Part shown: positions 16,034 through 24,187 of the stretch, piece by piece
Layout: every line of letters begins with the position of its first letter
How positions within the stretch are numbered: position 1 is the stretch's first letter
Origin: Opitutales bacterium
GTDB taxonomy: Bacteria; Verrucomicrobiota; Verrucomicrobiia; Opitutales; T3Sed10-336
NCBI GenBank assembly: GCA_007132315.1
Contig: SLOW01000259.1
Location: 1 to 32,315 of the forward strand
Direction of reading: 5' to 3'
DNA: 32,315 bases
The notes under the pieces: generated by a model
Databases searched by the model: none
The model's input: only the letters and a program-made list of their open reading frames with translations
Told to the model about the DNA's origin: nothing
Position numbers and translations under genes: made by a program

Positions 16034-17194
16034 ATGAACCGATCGGAAAAAGAAAAATGGATGGGGCGCGCCCTGGAGCTGGCGCGGCAGGCGTGGGGGG
16101 AAACGCATCCCAATCCAATGGTTGGCGCCGTCCTGGTGGACTACGGTCAAGTGCTCGCCGAGGGCTGTCACCGGCGCGCCGGTGAGCAGCACGCCGAAGC
16201 GGAAGCACTGGCTCAGGTCTCGGAGCCCATTTCCGATACCGCAGTGCTGTACGTCACGTTGGAGCCCTGTTGCACCACCGGTCGCACCGGGCCTTGCACG
16301 GAGGTCATCCGCGACAGCGGTGTCAGAAATGTGGTGGTCGGAGCGCTCGACCCCAACCCCGAACACAACGGCCGCGGCGTGGCCTGGCTGAAAGAGCATG
16401 GGCTCCAGGTGGAATCCGGCATCCTGCAGGAGGAGTGCGAGGACCTGAATCTCATCTTCAACCACCTCATCAACACGGGCCAACCGCTGATCGCGGGCAA
16501 GATGGCGACCACCCTGGACGGCAAAATCGCCTGTCGCACCGGGCAGTCGAAATGGATCACCGGGGAGATCGCCCGCGAGGACGTCATGCGCTGGCGGCGC
16601 CTGTTTCCGGCGGTCGCGGTGGGGACCGGTACCGTCTTGTCCGACCAGCCGCGCCTGACCAGCCGTCTGGGCGACCGAGAGTGGTGTCCGGTCCGGATGG
16701 TGTTCGACGGCATGCTGCGCACGGCGAACCAGCGGGAGTTCCCCCGACTGTACACGGATGAGTTTCGCGAGCGTACCATCGTGGTCACCACCGAGCTTGC
16801 GGGCACGGGTTACGTGCGCCGGCTGGAACGGGAGGGGATTCGGGTCTGGGTGCTCTCGGCCGAAAATTCCTTGGTTTCCTATCAGTCGTTCCGGGACCGC
16901 TGCAGCCAGGAAGAAATCGACGGGGTGTTTATCGAGGGCGGCTCGCAATTGCTTAGCGGTATGATTCAGCACGCGGCGCTGGATTACCTGTTTGTTTACC
17001 AGGCGCCGATTCTGTTTGGCGACGACAAGGCAAAAGCTTCCGTGCGCGGGCTGCGCACGGAACGCATCGACCAGGCCGTGCGACTTCGCAACACCCGTCA
17101 CGCGGTGGTGGGTGACGACCGTTTGATTCGGGGATTTGTTAAGTACCCTTCCAGCATGCAGGTGGATGAACTTCTATTTAGCCACTTCAAATGA
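16034..17194 (+). CDS. ribD: Bifunctional riboflavin biosynthesis deaminase/reductase
   Basis: RibD deaminates the pyrimidine intermediate of riboflavin synthesis and then reduces its ribosyl group. The protein has 386 residues from ATG 16034. The N-terminal zinc deaminase domain contains HPNPMVGAV (25-33), the H53-A-E55 site in QHAEAEAL, and C79/C88 in LEPCCTTGRTGPC. The usual EPCSHxGRTPPC is therefore altered at non-ligand positions. The reductase domain begins about residue 155 with IAGKMATTLDGKIA and includes KWITGEIAREDVMRWR, GTGTVLSDQPRLT and FIEGGSQLLSG. The end overlaps rdgB by 29 nt. Other rib genes are not in the window. Confidence 0.95.
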   Translation: MNRSEKEKWMGRALELARQAWGETHPNPMVGAVLVDYGQVLAEGCHRRAGEQHAEAEALAQVSEPISDTAVLYVTLEPCCTTGRTGPCTEVIRDSGVRNVVVGALDPNPEHNGRGVAWLKEHGLQVESGILQEECEDLNLIFNHLINTGQPLIAGKMATTLDGKIACRTGQSKWITGEIAREDVMRWRRLFPAVAVGTGTVLSDQPRLTSRLGDREWCPVRMVFDGMLRTANQREFPRLYTDEFRERTIVVTTELAGTGYVRRLEREGIRVWVLSAENSLVSYQSFRDRCSQEEIDGVFIEGGSQLLSGMIQHAALDYLFVYQAPILFGDDKAKASVRGLRTERIDQAVRLRNTRHAVVGDDRLIRGFVKYPSSMQVDELLFSHFK

Positions 17195-17825
17195 CCACAA
17201 GATAACGGAGTTCCGGCGGTTGCTGGCCGACCGCGGGCTCACCGGCATCTCCGTTCGCGGCGCTGCGGAACTCGGCGGCATGCCGCCGGTTGCCGAAACC
17301 GCCTCCGGTTTCGCCGGCAACGCCCGTTTGAAGGCGCGCGCCCTCCGGGAACGGGCCGGCCGGCGGGGCTGGGTGCTGGCGGACGACAGCGGCTTGGAAG
17401 TGGATGCCCTGGCCGGAGCGCCCGGTGTTCGGTCCGCCCGCTACGCCGGGGAAAACGCTTCCGACCCGGAGAACAACGCGCGCCTGCTGCGCGAGCTGGA
17501 AGGCGTGTCCCCCGAATGCCGAACGGCGCGGTTTCGTTGTTGCCTGGTGCTGATCTCGCCCGATGCCGAGGAATTCGTGTTCGAGGGAAGCTGTGAGGGC
17601 CGGATCGCGGAAGAAGCGTCCGGAACGGCCGGTTTCGGCTACGATCCGTTGTTCGTGCCGGAAGGGCGCAACGCCACATTTGCGGCCCTCCGGCGGGAGG
17701 AAAAGGATCGCCTCAGCCACCGCGCCCGCGCCTGGGAGAAGCTAGCCGCCTGGCTGGAAAAGCGGTCGATTATCGGCCGGGACGACGCCGAGACCAAGCG
17801 GTCGCACGGCCGGCCGGAGGAGTGA
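17166..17825 (+). CDS. rdgB: XTP/dITP diphosphatase (non-canonical purine NTP pyrophosphatase)
   Basis: This 219-residue enzyme of the Ham1/RdgB family hydrolyses dITP and XTP to monophosphates, keeping deaminated purines out of nucleic acids. The start MNFYLATSNDHKITEFRRLL gives the family substrate loop (S8-N9, K12). WVLADDSGLEVDALAGAPGVRSARYAG carries the catalytic aspartates and the signature, and GTAGFGYDPLFVPEG and LSHRARAWEKL are the C-terminal signatures. The ATG at 17166 is favoured because the frame upstream has no family homology, although it places the start inside ribD (29-nt overlap). After the stop comes a REP-like palindrome. Confidence 0.95.
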   Translation: MNFYLATSNDHKITEFRRLLADRGLTGISVRGAAELGGMPPVAETASGFAGNARLKARALRERAGRRGWVLADDSGLEVDALAGAPGVRSARYAGENASDPENNARLLRELEGVSPECRTARFRCCLVLISPDAEEFVFEGSCEGRIAEEASGTAGFGYDPLFVPEGRNATFAALRREEKDRLSHRARAWEKLAAWLEKRSIIGRDDAETKRSHGRPEE

Positions 17826-17840
17826 GGGTCACTTTCTGCC

Positions 17841-17864
17841 GGAGGGCGGCGCTCCCGCGCCGCA
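17841..17864. repeat. REP-like GC-rich palindrome, copy 2
   Basis: Positions 17841-17863 are identical over 23 nt to 2472-2494. Here the continuation differs by lack of one CGC triplet before CAGG. The element lies 16 nt after the rdgB stop, in the gap before the small membrane protein gene, a typical place for REP-like elements. Confidence 0.75.
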
Positions 17865-17901
17865 GGTACCGGACACGAGGAGACGGTCTGCGTGAATTAC
17901 C

Positions 17902-17931
17902 TTTACCTGGAGTCAGGGAATTTCCTATAAA
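17902..17931 (+). promoter_or_regulatory. Candidate sigma-70-type promoter for the small membrane protein
   Basis: TTTACC (17902-17907) and TATAAA (17926-17931) are 18 nt apart. The start codon follows only 9 nt after the -10 hexamer, which would leave almost no leader. It is a visual match in an otherwise GC-rich region. Confidence 0.35.
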
Positions 17932-17940
17932 GCGGACGTC

Positions 17941-18147
17941 ATGAAAATCGAGCCGGAAGAAGACGACGACGAACCCGCCGAGTTCGGGTGGGTCGATGAG
18001 GACGAAAACGAAGTTCCGGAGGATAAGGGCACGACCTTGAGTTCCGTGGGTCCGGTGGCGGCCTGGATCATGGGCGGGCTGGTCGGGCTTTTTGTGCTCT
18101 ACTTGATCATGCGTCTGATGCTCTCTCTCGCCGATTATTTCGGCTGA
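17941..18147 (+). CDS. Small acidic single-span membrane protein, unknown function
   Basis: This 68-residue open frame is not recognisable by name. The first 30 residues are strongly acidic, with runs of E and D (EPEEDDDEP, VDEDENEVPED). They are followed by a single hydrophobic segment, about residues 38-60 (VAAWIMGGLVGLFVLYLIMRLML), and a short tail. The predicted topology is one transmembrane helix with a charged, probably cytoplasmic N-terminus. A candidate promoter lies immediately upstream, and a 218-bp non-coding gap follows to the convergent HU gene. Clean boundaries and composition support a real gene, but no homology is known to me. Confidence 0.6.
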   Translation: MKIEPEEDDDEPAEFGWVDEDENEVPEDKGTTLSSVGPVAAWIMGGLVGLFVLYLIMRLMLSLADYFG

Positions 18148-18305
18148 GAGCGGGGGCGAACCGGCACGTCGATTTCGGCGGGCATGTGAGCACGCAACGG
18201 CGGGATGAGATCGAAGAACACTGGGATCGTCACACCACGCTCCGGTAGAGCGTCCGATCACCACACAAAAGACCGAGCGATTGAGCCGGCTATCTTTGGT
18301 GAAAA

Positions 18306-18336
18306 CGAAAAAACCCGCAACGTTCTCGTTGCGGGC
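18306..18336 (-). terminator. Rho-independent terminator of the HU gene
   Basis: On the minus strand CCCGCAACG and CGTTGCGGG (18327-18335 and 18314-18322) form a perfect 9-bp stem with a 4-nt loop, followed by a run of six T. It lies 30 nt past the HU stop codon. It is the clearest intrinsic terminator in the window. Confidence 0.92.
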
Positions 18337-18365
18337 TTATTTATTCTAAATCGGATAAAATCGGC

Positions 18366-18641
18366 TCAGGCCATCGCCTTGAGGCCGGTTCCCGGTTTGA
18401 ACTTCACCGTTTTGGAAGCTTTGATCTTGATGGGTTCCTTCGTGCGCGGGTTGATGCCTTTGCGGGCGGCCCGCTTGGCCACACTGAAGGTGCCGAAGCC
18501 GGCCAGCTGAACGGATTTGTCTTTCTTGACGCCTTTCTTGATTCCTTCGAGGACGGCATCGACGGAACGTTCGGCGGCGGCTTTGGATGAGTCCGCGCCA
18601 AGTGACTTCTGTACTGCTTCAACGAGTTCTGATTTGTTCAT
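18366..18641 (-). CDS. HU family DNA-binding protein
   Basis: This 91-residue histone-like protein bends and compacts DNA as a dimer. It starts MNKSELVEAVQKSLGADSSK, has the dimerisation helices in residues 1-45, the VQLAGFGTFSVAKRAARKG strand-turn region, and the DNA-gripping arm with GINPRTKEPIKI, where the conserved R-N-P is read as I-N-P. It ends in KTVKFKPGTGLK. The frame is open upstream to 18722, but the ATG at 18641 gives the correct family N-terminus. The upstream region is packed with short inverted repeats, and a strong terminator follows. HU and the related IHF family are distinguished here mainly by the GTFSV and KEPIKI context. Confidence 0.94.
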   Translation of the reverse strand: MNKSELVEAVQKSLGADSSKAAAERSVDAVLEGIKKGVKKDKSVQLAGFGTFSVAKRAARKGINPRTKEPIKIKASKTVKFKPGTGLKAMA

Positions 18642-18665
18642 TTGTTCTTGAGTGAGGGTTCTATT

Positions 18666-18745
18666 AACGCGTTTCGCGTTGTTAACAGGGGCATCGAAGC
18701 GGATTATTCGATGTTTCGTCAACCTAAATCCCGCTATTTAAGCGG
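18666..18745. promoter_or_regulatory. Cluster of short inverted repeats upstream of the HU gene
   Basis: Three inverted repeats lie within 80 bp upstream of the HU start. AACGCG/CGCGTT spans about 18666-18680. CATCGAA (18692-18698) pairs with TTCGATG (18707-18713). CCGCT pairs with AGCGG (18731-18745). A TTGACG hexamer on the minus strand (18717-18722) could be a -35 box, but no good -10 was found at the right distance. Regulatory function is inferred from position. Confidence 0.4.
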
Positions 18746-18846
18746 AATTCGTTACTTTCCTGAAAGGCTGTCGGCGTCGGGGGAGCGCGGGGGGCGGTTC
18801 GCTGGCGGGCGGTGCCCCGAACGCGTGTTCCCCGGCGGTGTGGAGC

Positions 18847-19920
18847 TTAACCGGCTTCGGCCTTTTCCTGGGCTTGCAGACAGAGCTCTGCGGCCTTGAA
18901 CGCGTGGGTTTGGGTCATGGCGTTTTCGGTGCGGTTCAGGCAATCGAGAACCAGCTGGCCGAAGTACGGGTAACCAACCTTTCCGTTAAGATCCATGTGT
19001 TGCTCGCCGTCCTGGTTCACCAGGTAGAGCTGGTTGCCTTTGCGGCCGGTGGCGATCTCGATGTATTTGCGCAATTCGATGTAGCCGTCGGTTCCGAGTA
19101 TAAACGTGCGGCCGTCGCCCCAGGTGCTCAAGCCTTCGGGCGTGAACCAGTCGACGCGGAAGTAGAAGGAGGCACCGTTGTCGCCGGCGAGCGAGGCCTC
19201 GCCGAAGTCTTCCAGTTCCGGATAGTCCGGGTGGTTGAAGTTGGCGACCCGGGCTGAATTGATCGTGGCGTCGGTCGCTCCCGTGTAGTGCAGAAACTGT
19301 TCGCACTGGTGGCTGCCGATATCGGTCAGGATGCCGCCATACTCCTTTTTGCGATAAAACCAATCCGGGCGTTTGCTCGGGTCGCCCAGGCGGTGCGGAC
19401 CGAAACCGACGACTTGCAGGACGCGGCCGATGGCGCCCTGTTCGATGAGTTCCCCGGCGAAGATGGCGCATTCCACATGCAGCCGTTCGCTGTAGTACAC
19501 GGCGTACTTGCGCCCGGTTTCGGCGACCTTTTTGCGGGCCGCTTCGAGCTGGTCCATCGAGGTGAACGGTGTCTTGTCGGTGAAATAGTCCTTGCCGGAA
19601 TCCATCACGCGGAGGCCGAGCGGGCCGCGTTGATTGGGGATGGCTGCGGCGGCCACGAGTTTGATGGCGGGGTCGTCCAGGATCTGTTCTTCGCTGGAGG
19701 CCACCTGGACCGTGGGGAATTTCTGGCGGAACGCTTCGATCTTCGCCGGATCGGGATCATAGACGTAGCGCAGGTCCGCGCCGGCTTCGATCAGCCCGTT
19801 GCACTGTCCGTGGATATGCCCGTGGTCGAGACCGATCACGGCGATGGGAAACTCGCCTTTTTCGACTACGGGTGCTGGTTTGCCCTGGGGGGCGTAGTTC
19901 ATGCCGTCTTTTGTGCTCAT
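18847..19920 (-). CDS. Gfo/Idh/MocA family oxidoreductase (TDKTP variant)
   Basis: This 357-residue protein is a predicted NAD-dependent sugar dehydrogenase of unknown substrate. The Rossmann motif is degenerate: PIAVIGLDHGHIHGQCNGLIEAG (about 25-47). The normal EKP position reads DYFTDKTPFTS, keeping lysine but not glutamate. YGGILTDIGSHQCEQFLHYTGA holds the probable active-site Asp/His pair of the C-terminal domain. No signal peptide or Tat motif is seen. It is the last gene of a minus-strand cluster, 42 nt after a frameshifted isomerase/epimerase gene and downstream of another Gfo/Idh/MocA gene, which together suggest a sugar or inositol-type catabolic set. Confidence 0.87.
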   Translation of the reverse strand: MSTKDGMNYAPQGKPAPVVEKGEFPIAVIGLDHGHIHGQCNGLIEAGADLRYVYDPDPAKIEAFRQKFPTVQVASSEEQILDDPAIKLVAAAAIPNQRGPLGLRVMDSGKDYFTDKTPFTSMDQLEAARKKVAETGRKYAVYYSERLHVECAIFAGELIEQGAIGRVLQVVGFGPHRLGDPSKRPDWFYRKKEYGGILTDIGSHQCEQFLHYTGATDATINSARVANFNHPDYPELEDFGEASLAGDNGASFYFRVDWFTPEGLSTWGDGRTFILGTDGYIELRKYIEIATGRKGNQLYLVNQDGEQHMDLNGKVGYPYFGQLVLDCLNRTENAMTQTHAFKAAELCLQAQEKAEAG

Positions 19921-19962
19921 AGTGGTTTTGTTAAAGGGTCGGGGCCGCGGGAAATCCGCGAA

Positions 19963-20737
19963 TCAATTGTCGCAGAGGTGATCGAGGATGTATTCAAAAC
20001 TCTGTCGTGCGGAGTCGAAGGGATCGCCGGGGCAGGTGTCCTGTTCGACCGCGAACCATCGGCAGCCGCTTTCCTCGGCGGCGGCGATGATGGGCCGGAA
20101 ATTGATGTTGCCGTTGCCGATTTCGGCGTAGTCGGGTTTCCGCTCTTCGGTGACGCGGTAGTCCTTGAGGTGAATGATGGGAAGCCGCCCCGCTAGTTTG
20201 CGGCACCAGTCTAGCGGACTGGCTCCTCCGTACTGAACCCAGTACGTGTCGATTTCGCCTTGAAGGTAACGGGAATCGGTTTTTTCGAATATCAGATCGA
20301 ATACGGTGCGGTCGCCGATGCGTCGAAACTCGTGATTGTGGTTGTGGTAGGCGAGTGTCAGTCCGGCTTCGTGCAGGACCCCGGCCAGAACGGTTGAGCT
20401 TTTCGATCAGGGCGTGCACCGCGTCGGCCGATCCGAAGTCGATGCCCTTGGGAGCTGGATACGCGGTGATCTCGCAGCCCAGGGCGCGCAGGCGATCCAC
20501 GACTTTTTCCGGCTCGTCGAGAATGGTGCCGGACGGTTCGTGGGTGGCGCATATGCGGAGGCCTTCGCCGTCGGTGATGGAAACGAGTTCCTTTTCGTCG
20601 ATCGGCCCCATACCGCTTACCTGAATGGCACGGTAGCCGATGGCGGCGACTTTCTTGAGGGAGGCGGCGATATCGGCCGGTGTCTTGAGGGCGTTGCGGA
20701 TGGTGTAGGTCTGAAGCGCGATTTGCTCGATTTTCAT
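19963..20737 (-). pseudogene. Sugar phosphate isomerase/epimerase (xylose-isomerase-like TIM barrel), frameshifted
   Basis: The gene begins MKIEQIALQTYTIRNALKTP and reads normally to ALIEKLNRSG (about residue 117). The homology then continues in another frame from about 20390 to the stop at 19963-19965. That second part contains LTLAYHNHNHEF, GEIDTYWVQYGG, PIIHLKDYR, EIGNGNINF and FAVEQDT, the metal-site and barrel motifs of this family. One extra base, or two lost, near 20379-20393 joins the two into a 257-residue protein of normal length with no other stop codons. It is either a recent inactivating mutation, a programmed shift or a sequence error. The gene lies between two Gfo/Idh/MocA genes on the same strand. 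Confidence 0.9.
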
Positions 20738-20781
20738 AGGTCGTGTCGGTCGGGAGGTCGGGGTGAGAGCGGCTGGCGGGG

Positions 20782-21948
20782 TCAGGTGTTGAAGGAGTTG
20801 GACAAGTCTTCCTCGACCCGGCGGACTTCCTTTTTTTGAAACGTGGAGTTTTCGATGCGCTCGCGCAGGGCTGACTCGTACTCGGCGCCTTCGATGGGCA
20901 GCTCGACGCTAGCGTCGCGGAACGCGGACAGGAGAATGGCGTTGGCCAGTTCCACGGAATGGATTCCCTCGGCGGCCGGGGCGATGAGTTCGGTTCCGTC
21001 GACGATGGCGTCCACGAAATTTTTGAGGATTTCGTTGTGCTGCCCCCCGTGCCCGCGCACGGGGATATTGACATCCCACACCGGCGGCCTGCCGAAACTA
21101 AACTCGGACCGGCGGCTGAATTCCGTCATGGGGGTTTCATTGCGCAGAAAACTGAGCCGGTCCTCTTCGACCACCAATCGGCCGCGCTCGCCCGTGATTT
21201 CCAGGCGGTTGGTGCCGGGTGCTTCGCCCGTGCTGGTGATGAAGATGCCGTTGGCGCCGTCGGCGTATTCCAGGTAGGCGGTGACCTCGTCCTCGACCTC
21301 GATGTCGTGGTGGCGGCCGAAGCCGCAGAAGGCGCGGACTTTTTGCGGCATCCCGAACATCCATTGGAACAGGTCGAGCTGGTGGGGGCATTGATTGAGC
21401 AGGACGCCGCCGCCCTCGCCCTTCCAGGTCGCCCGCCACCCGCCCGAAGCGTAGTACATTTCCGTGCGGAACCATTTTGTGATGATCCAGTTTACCCGGC
21501 GGATCGCGCCGAGTTCACCGTCCCGGATCAGCTGGCGCACCTTGCGGTAGTGGGGGTCGGTCCGCTGGTTGAACATCGCGGCGAAAACCTGCTTTGGGCC
21601 GCCGCGGTGGGCGGCGATCAACCGTTCGCAATCAGCCTTGTGCACGGAGATCGGTTTCTCGACCAGCACGTGCAGACCCGCTTCCAGGGCTTCGATGCCC
21701 AGGGTGGTGTGTGAGTAGTGGGGGGTGGCGATCAACACGGCATCGATTTCTCCCGACCGCAGCATTTCCGAGGGATCGGAAAACGCTTTCGCCTCCGGAA
21801 CCCGGTCGCGGTTGCTCTCGACCGCGTCACAAATCGCCGTGAGCCGACAGCGTGGGATTTTTCCGTCCAGTACATTGCGCGCATGGGTGGAGCCCATGTT
21901 GCCGATACCGATGATGCCCAAGCGGACGTCTGAATTGGAATTTGCCAT
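20782..21948 (-). CDS. Gfo/Idh/MocA family oxidoreductase
   Basis: This 388-residue protein is the first gene of the minus-strand cluster. The Rossmann motif is RLGIIGIGNMGSTHARNVLDG (about 9-29) and the EKP motif is intact in HVLVEKPISVHKAD. The C-terminal domain contains FNQRTDPHYRKVRQLI, YYASGGWRATWKGEGGG and NQCPHQLDLFQWMFG, the last carrying the D/H active-site positions. This pattern matches dehydrogenases of sugar or inositol catabolism; the exact substrate cannot be read. The gene is divergent from miaA across a 193-bp gap. The isomerase/epimerase gene follows after 44 nt, so all three are probably one transcript. Confidence 0.92.
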   Translation of the reverse strand: MANSNSDVRLGIIGIGNMGSTHARNVLDGKIPRCRLTAICDAVESNRDRVPEAKAFSDPSEMLRSGEIDAVLIATPHYSHTTLGIEALEAGLHVLVEKPISVHKADCERLIAAHRGGPKQVFAAMFNQRTDPHYRKVRQLIRDGELGAIRRVNWIITKWFRTEMYYASGGWRATWKGEGGGVLLNQCPHQLDLFQWMFGMPQKVRAFCGFGRHHDIEVEDEVTAYLEYADGANGIFITSTGEAPGTNRLEITGERGRLVVEEDRLSFLRNETPMTEFSRRSEFSFGRPPVWDVNIPVRGHGGQHNEILKNFVDAIVDGTELIAPAAEGIHSVELANAILLSAFRDASVELPIEGAEYESALRERIENSTFQKKEVRRVEEDLSNSFNT

Positions 21949-22141
21949 GGGTACGATTCAACCGCCCCGACGGGAAATGTCTATGGGAAAACGTCTTGAA
22001 AGCAGGGAAATTCGTGGCGCGCACCGGTAAGGTGGAGCTGGCCGCGTTGGCGCTTGCACGGAGGAACCCGCCCGATGCCAAGATACCAAATGAACGAATG
22101 GGGTTGGATTGCGGCTTGATTGTATTATTGAATGTTCCGTT

Positions 22142-23062
22142 ATGAAACCGGTCCTCTACTTGTTGAGCGGCTGTACCGCAGCCGGAAAGACGGCGCTGGC
22201 CCTGGATTGGGCCGAGCGGAACGGGGCCGAGATCGTGTCGTGCGACGCAATGCTGTTTTACCGGGGGATGGATATCGGAACGGCGAAGCCCTCTGAGGCA
22301 GAGCGTCGTCGGATTCCGCACCACCTGATCGATGTCGCCCCGGTGGATCGCGCGTTCGACGTCGGGCGCTACGCGCACGAGGCGGTTCGGGTGGTCGCAT
22401 CCATCCTGGAACTGGGGAGACGGCCGTTGATTGTCGGCGGCAGCGGATTTTACCTGATGAGCTTTCTGCGTCCGGTGGTGGACGAGGTGACGGTGGATGC
22501 GTCCGCACGAACGCGAGCCGAGGAGATACGGCGGCGGGCGGGGACGGCCGGCCAGCTGGCGGAATTGCGCCGGCTCAATCCGGACGGGCTGGATGGGCTG
22601 GACCCGGTCAATCCCCGGCGCGTGAGCCGCGCCCTGGAGCGTTGCCTGGCGTCGGGGAAGACCCTGCGGGAGCAGCGCGAGGCGTTCCGGAGGTTGCCGC
22701 TGCCTTTCGCCGGGTACGACAAGCGAATTTCTCTGATCGACCGGGACGACGAGGAGTTGAGGAAGCGGGTGCGCGAACGGGCCTTCCGGATGGTCGAGAC
22801 GGGCTTGATCGAGGAGGTCCGCCGTCTGCTCGATCGCGGCATCGGGAACAACCCCGCGGCCGCCCGGGCCATCGGCTACCGGGAAACCATCGCCTGGCTG
22901 CGCGGCTCAGAAGCGGGTGGGCGAAATGAGCTGGCGGAGCGGATCGCGGCCAACACGTGGAAGCTGGTCAAGAAGCAACGCACCTGGTTTCGCAACCAAC
23001 TGCCCGACGCCCGGCGTGTGCCGCTTTCCGGCGACGCGCCCCCGCCGGACCCGTTCACTTGA
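22142..23062 (+). CDS. miaA: tRNA dimethylallyltransferase
   Basis: MiaA transfers a dimethylallyl group to adenosine 37 of tRNAs that read codons beginning with U. The protein has 306 residues from ATG 22142. It shows the P-loop GCTAAGKTALALD (about 10-22), the catalytic aspartate in SCDAMLFYRGMDIGTAKP, PLIVGGSGFYL, NPRRVSRALERCLASGKTL, ARAIGYRETIAWL, and a C-terminal KKQRTWFRNQL. The P-loop and the DSMQVY-type segment diverge slightly from common forms, but the functional residues remain. Upstream frame back to 22109 has no homology. The 260-bp gap after it (23063-23322) holds no gene and must contain the ribosomal operon promoter, which I could not define. Confidence 0.94.
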   Translation: MKPVLYLLSGCTAAGKTALALDWAERNGAEIVSCDAMLFYRGMDIGTAKPSEAERRRIPHHLIDVAPVDRAFDVGRYAHEAVRVVASILELGRRPLIVGGSGFYLMSFLRPVVDEVTVDASARTRAEEIRRRAGTAGQLAELRRLNPDGLDGLDPVNPRRVSRALERCLASGKTLREQREAFRRLPLPFAGYDKRISLIDRDDEELRKRVRERAFRMVETGLIEEVRRLLDRGIGNNPAAARAIGYRETIAWLRGSEAGGRNELAERIAANTWKLVKKQRTWFRNQLPDARRVPLSGDAPPPDPFT

Positions 23063-23322
23063 GGAAGTATTGATGACTTTTTTCGATCCGGGCTTGCGTC
23101 CGGCCCCGGCGGCGGTCACCTTTATCCGTTTCACGCACCGCGTCGGAATTCCGGACGGGAAATGCGCGGACCCTTTGCGAAGCCGGTTGACGGGTCGCAG
23201 GCTCCGCGCAAAACGCTTCCCGTTTGAAAAACTGTCAAATTCCGCAAAAAATGACTTGCCCGTCGTTGGACGGCTCCTCATTTTGGTCTCTTTTCACCGA
23301 TTAACCGTAACACGATTCTGGC

Positions 23323-23700
<378 letters not shown>

Positions 23701-23706
23701 ACGATC

Positions 23707-24180
23707 ATGTCACGTCGTCGCAGAGCCGGTCGCAGGCCGATCATTCCCGATTCCCGTTACAACAGCACGTTGGTGACGCAGCTCATCAACATGATCATGG
23801 TTGACGGGAAGAAATCCACAGCCCAGCGCATTGTCTATGGTGCGTTCGAGCGGGTGAGTGAGAAACTCGCCAAGGGAGATCCGGTCGATCTCATGCTGGG
23901 CGCCATGGAAAACATCCGCCCCCGCCTCGAGGTCAAGAGCCGCCGTGTCGGCGGCGCGACCTATCAGGTTCCGGTGGAAGTTCCTTTTGAGCGGCAGCAG
24001 AGCGTCGCCTTCCGGTGGATCATCGCGTCCGCTCGCGGTCGCAAGGGTTTGCCCATGCGCGAAGCGCTGGCGGACGAGATTGTCGATGCTTACAATAACA
24101 CCGGCGCCGTCGTCAAGAAGCGGGAGGACACCCATCGCATGGCGCAGGCCAACCGCGCGTTCGCGCATTTACGCTGGTAG
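23707..24180 (+). CDS. rpsG: Small ribosomal subunit protein S7
   Basis: This 157-residue protein nucleates the head of the 30S subunit on 16S rRNA. It begins MSRRRRAGRRPIIPDSRYNS and contains the S7 signature LINMIMVDGKKSTAQRIVYGAF, NIRPRLEVKSRRVGGATYQVPVEV, and the C-terminal KREDTHRMAQANRAFAHLRW. Family length is normal. It is the second gene of the str operon, 7 nt before fusA. Confidence 0.98.
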   Translation: MSRRRRAGRRPIIPDSRYNSTLVTQLINMIMVDGKKSTAQRIVYGAFERVSEKLAKGDPVDLMLGAMENIRPRLEVKSRRVGGATYQVPVEVPFERQQSVAFRWIIASARGRKGLPMREALADEIVDAYNNTGAVVKKREDTHRMAQANRAFAHLRW

Positions 24181-24187
24181 TCAGATT

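Noticed and set aside
18148..18300. Possible small RNA or tRNA between the small membrane protein and HU genes
   Set aside because: No cloverleaf with a T-loop could be drawn, and nothing beyond the HU terminator stood out.
23063..23322. Promoter of the str operon upstream of rpsL
   Set aside because: Hexamers such as TTGAAA, TTGACG and TTGCCC occur, but none has a convincing -10 at 16-18 nt, so no site was called.
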